Source of the DNA: Megalobrama amblycephala
Taxonomy: Eukaryota > Chordata > Actinopteri > Cypriniformes > Xenocyprididae
DNA: 64,000 nucleotides
Direction of reading: 5' to 3'
NCBI RefSeq assembly: GCF_018812025.1
Contig: NC_063045.1
Coordinates: 56,199,457 to 56,263,456 of the forward strand
The notes beneath the pieces were generated by a model that was not told where the DNA came from, ran no database searches, and worked only from the letters and a program-made list of their open reading frames with translations. Below are positions 19,701 through 28,352 of the stretch, in pieces (position 1 is the first letter of the stretch; each line of letters opens with the position of its first letter). The position numbers were made by a program, and so were the translations under genes.

Positions 19701-22070
19701 ATAAAACAAAACATCCTCTTTAGCACCTTTAATATCTGCATTTTTATCTTCTTTAACTTTATTAACATCATAAATATGTTTATTTGCATTACCGTTAAGC
19801 ACAAGCACCACATACTGGCAGGGAGTGAATTTGCACGTTCACTCTGCGCATCGACAGTGAAAATCTCTTGGGTATGAACACAAAAAACGTCTCGAAAAAT
19901 GCTGGCGATAAACGCGTGCGATATTCGTCCCAGTGTGTACAGGCCTTTAGCTTGCAGGTAACTGAGTTCATTGTTTTGCAGATGACTGGAGATGCCGTGG
20001 AATAGGACCATAGAGGAAGACTGTGGGAGGCTGGTGGAGGACGACGGAAGAAGACAGGTCAGTATCTCAAGTGAGTAGAGCAGGTAGTCGGGTTAGCGAT
20101 GGTTAGCAACGACGAGACCAGACAACTGGCCTTCTTGTGCTTTTAAGGGATAGGACAGTGGAGACTGACAGGAAAGTATTTGGTTGAGAGAGGGGAATGG
20201 GATCAGCAAACAACACTCGTGTCGGGATTCAAAACCAAGCCAGCCAGAGGCGCAGTTGCGCAATATGTCAGTGCGCTAACCACTAGGCTATCAGCACCAA
20301 CAGTGAAGGCTGATTTTAATGCAACTTCTCTCCATTTCTGTTTGTTATGCCTTTTCCCCCCACATGCTATCAAAGATCAAAAAGATGGAATTTGAAGAGA
20401 ATTGGAAGAGACAAAATTTTTCATTTCAAATAAAATTAAAGCAGGTTTATTAGCCTGCTGTCACTTTAAGAGCTGCACGGATCCAATATATTGTTTCATG
20501 TTTGCTCTTATTCTGTTTACTCCACTTAAGTCTTAAGTCATAACTGGGAGTATTTACATGAATACTCACCAAGACAGGCATTTTTACATAAGGGCGTGTA
20601 TAATTAATTAATTAATTAACTTATTAATTAAGGTTTTTGAGGAAAACATTCCATTTTTCTCTACATAGTGGACTTCACTGGGATACAATGAATGTCCTAT
20701 TTGGCAGAAGTCTTATTTCATTTTCTCCTCCAACTTCAAAATCATCCGACATCGTTGTTTTACCTTTTTTTTGTAAAGGGCGTTTGACTTAGTCTTTGCA
20801 CATTTGCTTTGTAAACACTTGCTCGGTACTTTCGCATGGCACATCACAGAGCTAGTGCAATTTGTGGTTAAAAAGTATATAATATTTTTTTTTCTTTCAA
20901 ACCGATCTCACCCCCCATTAACTACAGTAGTATTTTTTTTCCTACTATGGTAGTCAATGGGGGCGAGATCTGTTTGGTTACTGACATTCTTCCAAATATC
21001 TTTCTTTGTGGTCAGCAGAGCAAAGAAATTTATGCAGGTTTGGAACTACTTGAGGGTGAGTAAATGATGACAGAATTTACATTTTTGGGTGAACTATCCC
21101 TTTAAGCGCAAATCTCACCACATCCTGCTGGATCTTTACTCTGACTTGATTGGCTCTTCGTCTGGAACTTTCTATTCTCTTCTCTAGTGAAGGGGAGGAG
21201 TTTCGAGACCGTTCCTCCAGAAGGTTCTGCACAGTGAGGGCAGTGTCATTTATGATGTGTTTAAATTTGACATGACAGCACACACATGTTACAGGAACAC
21301 TGAACTCATACCTGTAGCTCTGCCTCCTCCTGCTCCAGCATCTTTCTAAGGATATCTGTGGCGTGTTTCTGCACCTTGGGGTCCTGAGAATGATGGCGAA
21401 CAACATTAAAGTGATGACGGAATTTACTAATGAAGGGATCTGTAGGGCCCTATAAAACTAATCTGAACAGCCAATCAGAGTTCTCTTTCTCTCGCTCTAA
21501 GGCCCAATGCAGATTGTACATACTGAATCAGTCCAAAAAACCCAACCGCATCCGACTAGAGCCAACGGTGTGGACACACCAGAAAAACTAAGTTGGCGTG
21601 TCACGTAATAAAACAGAAATAGAGAAAGCTACATGCTTCCCGCTTGTTCTGCAAACATTTGAGAGAGTTACTGTTATCATAACAGGGACCCGACACATAC
21701 TGTATCACTGAGAGCTGTTATGAGTTGTTTCTGGTTCACCTACAGCAGATGGAGGAGGGTGAGGGCCCAGGCATCGTGGCAGCGGCTGGAGAACTATCAC
21801 AGGAGGAGAGTGAGTGCAAGCTGGGTTCACAGGCTTTGGTTGTTGCGGACCTTGCCGTTTTTTGGTTGATATCTGCGGGCTTGCAACAACAGTTGAGCTC
21901 TGTGGCAATGGCTGGAGAACTATCACAGGAGGAGAGTGAGTGCAAGCTGGGTTCACAGGCTTTGGTGGTTGCGGGGCTTGCCGTTTTTTGGTTGATATCT
22001 GCGGGCTTGCAGCAACAGCCTGAGGTGAGCACTCAGTGGAGATTGTGTCCATGACCGGTGGTTTTTGTGG
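16741..22070 (-). CDS. Unrecognised proline-rich/coiled-coil gene, six exons (5' end missing)
   Basis: Six minus-strand exons with AG/GT junctions and matching phases: 21744-22070, 21312-21383, 21119-21226, 17087-17144, 16915-16981, 16741-16812. Exon one (109 codons) is Pro-rich, with two copies of KKRQxPQxPKPVNPACTH, candidate SH3-binding segments. The rest is charged and predicted helical: DILRKMLEQEEAELQ, LEKRIESSRRRANQVRVKI, MEGPFQNIEQLKSQVLTDI, EDIRGLLSELQQQVLQDH and VVEDLVKKRQVVDKQVVELR. This pattern suggests a parallel coiled coil. It either ends at a TGA directly after EIL (16741-16743) or continues from a donor GTGAGT at the same place. The acceptor before 22070 implies upstream exons I could not find. 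I do not recognise the family. Frame continuity through five junctions argues that it is real. Confidence 0.65.
17205..17350. mobile_element. Fragment of a common fish DNA-transposon repeat
   Basis: CACTTTTGTTTTTGCCCCCAT, then CATGAGCTGAACTCAAAGGT, then AAAAGGCCTATTTCTCTCAAA resembles a widespread fish Tc1-type non-autonomous repeat, recognised from memory. It lies in the large intron of the coiled-coil gene. Confidence 0.45.
17890..18005 (-). repeat. Inverted copy of dispersed repeat 1590-1692
   Basis: Reverse complement contains TTGGTAATGCTGTTTGTGGA and GCTGAGATCTTGAGAGATTC, matching the first copy. Confidence 0.6.
18006..19201. other. Intronic interval, no exon seen
   Basis: Lies within the large intron of the minus-strand coiled-coil gene. 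Holds a (TAA)n microsatellite at about 18499-18529 and otherwise no supported feature. Confidence 0.4.
18499..18529. repeat. (TAA)n microsatellite
   Basis: About ten TAA units with one interruption. Confidence 0.85.
19202..19732 (+). mobile_element. TTAA-flanked MITE, family 1 copy 1
   Basis: Starts TTAAAGGTGCTAAAGAGGAT and ends with its inverse ATCCTCTTTAGCACCTTTAA, sharing TTAA at both ends. The same family occurs in opposite orientation at 35790-36360. Non-autonomous; class (TTAA-specific DNA transposon, piggyBac or Kolobok-like) inferred only from the TTAA target. Confidence 0.85.
20150..20305. mobile_element. Possible tRNA-derived or TIR short repeat
   Basis: GGGATTCAAAACCAAGCCAG followed by GTGCGCTAACCACTAGGCTA resembles the degenerate tRNA-like region of fish short interspersed repeats. 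No functional tRNA fold is supported. Confidence 0.35.
20868..21105. mobile_element. TTAA-type MITE (GGGATAGTTCACCC family), right end clear
   Basis: Ends TTTTTGGGTGAACTATCCCTTTAA. The left end is diverged. Its right end lies 14 bp from the splice donor of the exon at 21119-21226. Confidence 0.6.
21784..22035 (-). repeat. 126-bp in-frame tandem duplication inside the proline-rich exon
   Basis: The block beginning GGCTGGAGAACTATCACAGG on the plus strand occurs at 21784 and again at 21910, offset 126 bp (42 codons), differing at a few bases. It doubles the Pro-rich motif without breaking the frame. Confidence 0.85.
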
Positions 22071-22089
22071 CTGCATGGTGGAAATAAAC

Positions 22090-23279
22090 AATCAAAAAGG
22101 ATGAATAAACAATATATTTCATATATTCTTTAACAGTTTAACCAATTGTTAAGTTTTTTTTTTTTTTTTACAATAAAAATGCACATTTTTGTCAAATTGC
22201 TGCACAATTGAGGTTTACCATTTAAATTTAAACATGAACAAAACATTGTGTGATGCTGCTTACAAAATAATGTTTAATAAGTCCTATTATTATTTTCATA
22301 ATTACATTCTACTGTACATTAATATACTTCTGTCATAATTTCTTAACTTTAAAAAATTTCAGACCTCTCCAACTTAAAATTTTCTAGTGACTGTTCACAT
22401 CTAAAGTTTTCAATTGGCCTAATTGAATTTGTGTGAATTGAATTTTATCAATTGTGGCAACAGTCTGTTAACATTGGCTCAATCAGAAATATATTGAGTC
22501 AACGCTATCTCATGACTAATTCGATACATTACGATTTGTCTAAACCTCAGTGATGGGTATTTTTAGGGGTGGGGTTAGGGGTCATTCATACAAATTCTCA
22601 CGAATTTGGCAACTTGTAGAATTAGTATACGTTTTAGCATAAAACGTATGACATTGTATGAGTCATGTCGTGCGAATTTGTACGAATTAGCCACCTTATA
22701 AAATATGTACTAATTGCCATGAGATCGGAGTGGAGTGCCAAACCATGTTATTGGTTCAATTAAATATTGTTAATTTGTAGTAGCAATTGTTTATCATTGT
22801 CCCAAAAGAAAAAAAAAAGTATGAAAAACATAAATCCATTGAACAAAATACATAATACAGAAAACAGGGTTGTCATTTTATTACATCACTTTATTAACAA
22901 ATCAGTTCCAACACAGGATATCTGGTGAAATACCTTAAACAAGGAAAAACAGAATCTATTCAAGATGTCTTCTGCATCTTTATATGTTGAAGTAAACTTT
23001 CAGAAGCTGCAACGCATAAGACAAAAACCTGCAAATGAATAGTAGGAAAAAAATAACATTAATGACATGCATCACATTTAGTGACAGAACAGAGGTTACA
23101 ATATAACGAGGATGAGACTGTCAGTCGATATAGCTTTTTCTTTCTCATTTATTTCAAATTTTAAGGCAACCAGGTAAATTACTTTAAGTTAACCAACAAT
23201 TCTTTTTACAGTGTGTGATTCACTTCTCGTGAGATAGACAGCAATATCCAAAACTCTTTTGCCGAAGATTAAGAGACAA
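22090..23279. other. Gene-free interval upstream of the proline-rich exon
   Basis: Apart from the MITE-like repeat at 22500-22745, I find no exon. The first exons of the coiled-coil gene should lie here or at higher coordinates. Confidence 0.4.
22500..22745. mobile_element. MITE-like repeat with ACGAATT motifs
   Basis: Left CATGACTAATTCGATACATTACG and right ACGAATTAGCCACC plus TACTAATTGCCATGAGATCGG form imperfect inverted termini around ATACGTTTTAGCATAAAACGTAT, an internal palindrome (22627-22649). Non-coding. Confidence 0.5.
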
Positions 23280-23995
23280 GAATATTTTATTTAGCTCCGG
23301 TGCCTCCCATTTCCCTTGATCGTTGCTGAGATGTTTCTACACCTTGTTTGGCATCCACCTGTGATAGACAGGTACACAAGAAAGGCACACACCTCTCTAT
23401 AAAAGGCTTCACAACTGGAAATGCAAATCAGAGCAAAAACTAAGCCACAAGGTCAAGGAGCTGCCCCGCAAAGAAGCTACACCCTTCATAATTCTCAAAT
23501 GGAAGAAGTTTGGCACAACCAAGGCTCTTCCAAGAGCAGGTCGCTTGGCCAAACTGAGCAATTGGGGGAGAAGGGCCTTAATAAGAGTGGTGACCAAGAA
23601 CCCGATGGGACAAAGTTCCAGAAGAACAAACATCACTGCAGCCCTCCACCAATCTGACGGACGTCTAAACATGTGAAAGCCCAGAGAATCTTTTTCCTCA
23701 CAGTCTGAGAGTCCTTCAGGTGCTTTTTTTTTCTCCAAGTAGGCTTTCACATGTTTAGACTTCCATCTAGCCACTCTGCCATAATTGGTGGAGGGCTGCA
23801 GTGATGTTTGTCCTTCTGGAACTTTGTCCCATCTCCACACAGGTTCTCTGGAGCTCAGTCAAAGTGATCATCGGGTTCTTTGTCGCCTCTCTTACTAAGG
23901 CCCTTCTTCTCCAATTGCTCAGTCTGGCCAGGCGACCAGCTCTTGGAAGAGTCCTGGTTGTGCTAAACTTCTTTCATTTGAGATTTAATGTCTCA
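23280..23995. pseudogene. Tc1-like transposon relic, folded back on itself
   Basis: 23325-23690 (plus) matches the 5' half of a fish Tc1 element: AGGCACACACCTCTCTATAAA leader, then decayed transposase codons including AAATGGAAGAAGTTTGG, CCAAACTGAGCAATTGGGGG and GTGACCAAGAACCCGATGG. From about 23690 to 23995 the same element runs in reverse complement (CATCGGGTTCTTTGTCGCC, CCAATTGCTCAGTCTGGCC). Both halves share the junction motif around CACATGTTTAGAC. Transposase frames are riddled with stops, so it is inactive. Long antisense frames here are artefacts. Confidence 0.75.
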
Positions 23996-24229
23996 GAAAA
24001 CCCTATTGAAATTTTTCAATTTTGTTATAAGTTTTATTAGAATTTGTACAAATCTAAACTGAATATAGATGATACTGTAAGCACCTTAGTAATGTTAATT
24101 ATATTAAACATAATAAAGGTTTTGTGTAACTCACTGTCGTTGAGGTTAAGGAAGCTCTCAGTTTAAAAATAACAAGTTGCCTGTAATGATGGGTTTAACA
24201 GCTGAATTTTTAAGTTATATTCTGAGTTT

Positions 24230-24896
24230 CTAATTTCTTTCCTTCTCCAAGTGTATATAGAGAGTTTAAATTGCTCTGAGATTACTGTTAGTGTGAAACA
24301 AGGTGCCGTTCGGTTAATACCGAAGCCTAAAAAGAACACTCTTTTCTAAGAAAATAGACCTATAAGCCTTCATAATGATGAATATAAATTGTTTGTCCTT
24401 ATTTTCTCTAGGCAAGTTGGTTTTGATCTTCATTATTAATGAAAATCAGTTTGGTTTTATGAAAAACTGTCATATTTTTAATGATATTAGACTTGTCTTC
24501 GACCTTATTGATTTCTCTGATCTTATTGTGGATGATAGTTTAATTTTTTTTCTTTTTTCCTTTGACACTTGGGCATCCTTTCACTTCTCTTTTTATGTGA
24601 GTGTGAGCATTTCAGTCCTTATTTTTGTAATTCTATGAAAACTTTGTGAAGGATGTGAAATCTAAGTGAAATTAGGTCATGGTACAACACAGAGATTTCT
24701 TTTAGAAAGAGGAATTCGGCAAGGCTATCGTCCAGAATTCATATTGCTGATAGAAGTATTTTAACTAGTCAGCTAGTTTTTCAAATGCTTTAGGTTTGAA
24801 TATCGAAAAGTGTAGAAATTGATAGAGTTTCTTTGAATTGTAATCCTGCCTTTGAAAAAAGAGAGTTCTTCTGTCAAAAGCAGAAGGAATTTCTAG
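24230..24896 (+). pseudogene. L1/Tx1-like reverse transcriptase relic, 5' fragment
   Basis: Codons decayed but recognisable: RLIPKPKKNTLF, then ENQFGFMKNCHIFNDIRLV and FDLIDFSDLIVDD, an arrangement typical of L1/Tx1 non-LTR reverse transcriptases, then a diverged RGIRQG motif near 24710. Frameshifts and stops abound. It breaks off inside LSKAEGIS at a CTAG, and continues at 27549 beyond a DNA-transposon insertion. Confidence 0.65.
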
Positions 24897-24927
24897 CCCT
24901 TGTGCATTCAAAAAAAAAAGTTACACA

Positions 24928-25480
24928 TAGATGCAAAATGGACAAAAATGTCCATGCCAAAAAACTGTAATAGAAATATGATTTATTAATATTTTTTTCC
25001 ACTTTCACTGATGTCAATTTTTTAACCAGCATCTGTTCTTTCCATAGATACCAATCATTCATTAATTTTAAGAACTTTAACCCTTCAAATGCTGGTTTGT
25101 TTACATAATGCCATAGGTGTTTTTTTATGAAAAAATTAAAAATAGTAGTTTATTTTCATAAACTAAATGCTAAGCAGAATTTTTTTTCTTTGCTTATTAG
25201 ATTCTTGGGTGGGTCAATGAAGAACAACAACATTAATTTTGAGGCATTTATATTTTTTATGTAGTGTCAGATTTTTAAAAAAACTAACACTTTGTCCATA
25301 ATGGACAAAAATGTCCATGCCAAAAAACTGTCATAGAAATATTATATATTAATATTTTTTTCCACTTTCACTGATGTCAATTTTTTAACCAGCATCTGTT
25401 CTATCCATAGATACAAAACATTCATTCATTTTCAGAATTTTAACGCTTTACAAATCGGTTTCTTTACATCCTCGGCTTCT
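24928..25480 (+). repeat. Internal direct duplication of about 180 bp
   Basis: 24928-25110 and 25298-25480 share AATGGACAAAAATGTCCATG, TTTTTTCCACTTTCACTGAT and AACCAGCATCTGTTCT at an offset of about 370 bp. Confidence 0.8.
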
Positions 25481-25959
25481 AATGCACCTGTGTGCCTCAC
25501 TGTCAGTGGGCAACACTAGCTTCAGAGCTTCCTCTGCTGAGTAACGTCTCTTCAAACAATGAAATGATCAACCCCTCAAGCACCACATATTTATAGGTTT
25601 GGCTGTGAGGACACCTGTGTGAACTCAAACTTTGTATAAAATCTACCAGACTAAAAAATCAGCATTTTTTTGTGGTGAAAACTAAAACAATGTGTTTAGA
25701 GGCTTCTGAACTTCTACTTCAAATTCAAGCGTACCTTTTATCTCTGTACAAAAACAATAACAAGTGAAAAAGTGCAATCAAGGGTTAAGATGCGTGTTTG
25801 GGTGAAAAAGAAAAACATCAAAGCTCATTAACCTTCTTTGACCTTTTTCATAGTTTTCACATGGCCCTATGACCCTGCCAAGGGTGTGACTCATACATGG
25901 AGTGGGATTTTTGATTGCCAGTACGATATAATTTCTTTCAAACTAATTACACACATTAA

Positions 25960-27033
25960 AACGACTACAGCCCCATTGACTCCCTGTGCCAATGCATTGA
26001 TGAAATTAAAAATTGGATGTGCCTAAACTTCCTTCAGTTAAACAAAGACAAAACTGAAGTCATTGCATTTGGAAACAAAGACGAAGTTCTCAAAGTGAAC
26101 ACGTACCTTCACTCTAGGGGTCAAACAACTAAAAATCAAGTCAGGAATCTTGGTGTGATTCTGGAGTCAGACCTGAGTTTCAGTAGCCATGTAAAGACAA
26201 TAACTATATCAGCATATTATCATCTCAAAAATATTGCAAGAATTAGATGCTTTGTCTCCAGTCAAGACTTAGAGAAACTTGTTCATGCTTTCATCACCAG
26301 CAGGGTGGATTACTGTAATGGGCTCCTCACTGGCCTTCCCAAAAAGACCATAAGACAACTGCAGCTCGTACAGAACGCTGCTGCCAGGATACTGAGCAGA
26401 ACCCGAAAACATGAACACATCACACCAGTCCTCAGGTCCTTGCACTGGCTTCCAGTTGCATTTAGAATTGATTTTAAAGTACTGTTACTCGTTTATAAAT
26501 CACTCAATGGTCTAGGACCCCAATACATTGCAGATATGCTCATAGAATATAAACCTAACAGATCACTCAGATCATCAGGATCAACACACTTAAAAATATC
26601 AAGGGTTCACTCAAAGCAGGGAGAGTCTGCTTTTAGCTGTTACGCCAGCCGCAGCTGGAACCAGCTTCCAGAAGAGATCAGGTGTGCTCCTACAGTAGCC
26701 ACATTCAAATCCAGACTCAAAACACATCTTTTTATCTATGCATTTGCTGATTGAGCACTGTGCTATGTCCGAACTGTTTGCACTTTATTTTATACGTATT
26801 ATCTTTTTATTCTTTAAATTCCTTTTCCTGTTTTTATTTCATTTTTAATGTATTTTATCATCTTGATTCTGACTTTTAAAGCATTTTAAATATTGCGGTA
26901 AAATTCTCTGTTTTTACTGTTATTTCTATTCCTTATGTTCTATTTTTATTATTATTCTTTATGTAAAGCACTTTGAATTACCATTGTGTATGAAATGTGC
27001 TATACAAATAAAATTGCCTTGCCTTGCCTTGCC
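25960..27033 (+). mobile_element. 5'-truncated LINE (L2/Rex1-like) with intact RT C-terminus
   Basis: A 245-codon open frame (26017-26754) encodes the C-terminal part of a non-LTR reverse transcriptase: LQLNKDKTEVIAFG, LGVILESDLSFSSHVK, FITSRVDYCNGLLTGLP, LQLVQNAAARILS, LHWLPVAFRI and SWNQLPEEIR. The catalytic palm is missing, so it cannot be active. The 3' untranslated tail (AAGCACTTTGAATTACCATT...) ends in a (CTTGC)n-type run at about 27009-27033, as expected for template-primed insertion. It is much better preserved than the neighbouring L1-like relic, hence younger. Confidence 0.85.
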
Positions 27034-27548
27034 TAAATTTTCAGTAAACACATGCAAACTACACTCTGACATCCTTACCAATATACCCACACAATTATAG
27101 CTGCATTATTTTTCAAATTGACTCTATAATAGACTATAATATGCATAAGCAGAAAACACAAATAAAGCGAGTATTTCTTTTATATGCCAAATTTTAAAAT
27201 ATGGCACAATCTAGTAAAAAATGGTAAAAATGTAAAATTTGAAGCCTTGCCGATAGAATGAATGCCTATTTGCAAATATTGTATCATTTTATAGTCAAAT
27301 GGCACTGGGTTAAAAAATTGCAATGGTTTTCAATGTGGACATTTTTGTCCATAAGGTGCTGAGTGTGAGTATTTTTTGTACGGAGGGTAAATTTTTTTTT
27401 TTTTTTAAGGAAATGAGGGTAAAATATTAAAATTCCAATAAAAATAAACACCTGAGCCAAAATTCATGTAGTTGGCATTAACAAAGGCACACTTATAACA
27501 AAAAACAAAACTGAAATGAACAAAAATGTCCATAAGGTTGCACAAGGG

Positions 27549-27608
27549 CTAGACTAACCTATATTTCTTTATCTACATTTAGACGATAAAACTGTTAAAA
27601 CGATTGAA

Positions 27609-27643
<35 letters not shown>

Positions 27644-28115
27644 CTTAGAATGGTCTACATTCATAAATCTGTTGTTATAAATGTAATAAAAAATGGCGGC
27701 CTTGATTTTCTAGACTTCTCTAAATAATACATTGTGACTAAAAGATTGACAAATTGCCCACTGTCTGCCCTTCAGCATTTTTAGCTTGGAAACATGATCT
27801 ACAAGCGCAACATTTCTCTGCAGAGTTATTTTTATTTGGAATAACCGTTATATTTTGTATGAGCACAAAAGTCTTTTTTAAAATGCTGATTTGATATGGG
27901 TATTGTTTTAGTTTGATATACTGTTTTGTTTATCACTCAATGTTATCTTATGACACATGACTTTCTTGTGTACTTTAATTTTCCTGTGACTCCCAAGGAA
28001 TTCTCTCTTGTATACTCTGCGATTAATTCTGGTGTCATTTCTTTGAGCCCCTTTCCCCCAGAGATTCCGGGAAACACACTGATAATGTGTTTGAATTCAG
28101 TTTACTGCCAGTGAT
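27549..28115 (+). pseudogene. L1/Tx1-like ORF2 C-terminal relic, 3' fragment
   Basis: Begins at the second CTAG and continues the 5' fragment. VINVIKNGGLDFLDF and FNFPVTPKEFSLVYSAI (27926-28115) match the ORF2 C-terminal region of fish L1/Tx1 elements as I remember them. A long T-run (27611-27640) interrupts it. Inactive. Confidence 0.65.
27611..27640. repeat. Poly-T run
   Basis: About thirty consecutive T residues within the L1-like relic. Confidence 0.9.
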
Positions 28116-28129
28116 TTTGTAGGCCTACG

Positions 28130-28352
28130 TGCGTTCACACACTGATAAGCTACGCAATATCGCGTTCATATCGCAGATGAATCGCCTTCGATAATGAATG
28201 CAATATTGCGTAGCTTATCAGTGAACTACGGCTCTGTTTATTAAATGCCGCTCCATTTGAAAGCAGGTGATGGCGATTTAGCGGTAATCAGGGTACCGGC
28301 TTTACTGACGAAATGCGCGTGAGAATCGCATGCGATATATCGCCCAGCCCTA
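28130..28352. mobile_element. hAT-like MITE end adjoining the satellite
   Basis: Ends GCGATATATCGCCCAGCCCTA, typical in form of fish hAT termini. Upstream there is an internal inverted repeat, CACTGATAAGCTACGCAATA (28140) against TATTGCGTAGCTTATCAGTG (28203). The left terminus and target duplication are not found. Confidence 0.5.

Larger units (their letters stand above)
24897..27548. mobile_element. TIR element with apparent CTAG target duplication
   Basis: Termini are CCCTTGTGCA and TGCACAAGGG, extended inside by TTATGGACATTTTTGTTC-like sequence. CTAG occurs on both outer sides (24893-24896 and 27549-27552). Removing the element and one CTAG leaves the reading direction of the flanking L1-like relic continuous, which supports these boundaries. 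The 2652-bp interior holds repeated GGACAAAAATGTCC palindromes, an internal 180-bp duplication and a nested LINE. No transposase seen. Superfamily not assigned: piggyBac ends begin CCC but use TTAA. Confidence 0.65.

Noticed and set aside
20180..20395. tRNA gene near 20230-20300
   Set aside because: Only a CTAACCACTAGGC-like arm is visible; no complete cloverleaf, so at most a degenerate tRNA-like repeat.
23409..23840. 143-codon minus-strand frame
   Set aside because: It runs antisense through the folded Tc1 relic. The similarity lies with decayed transposase in the other orientation.
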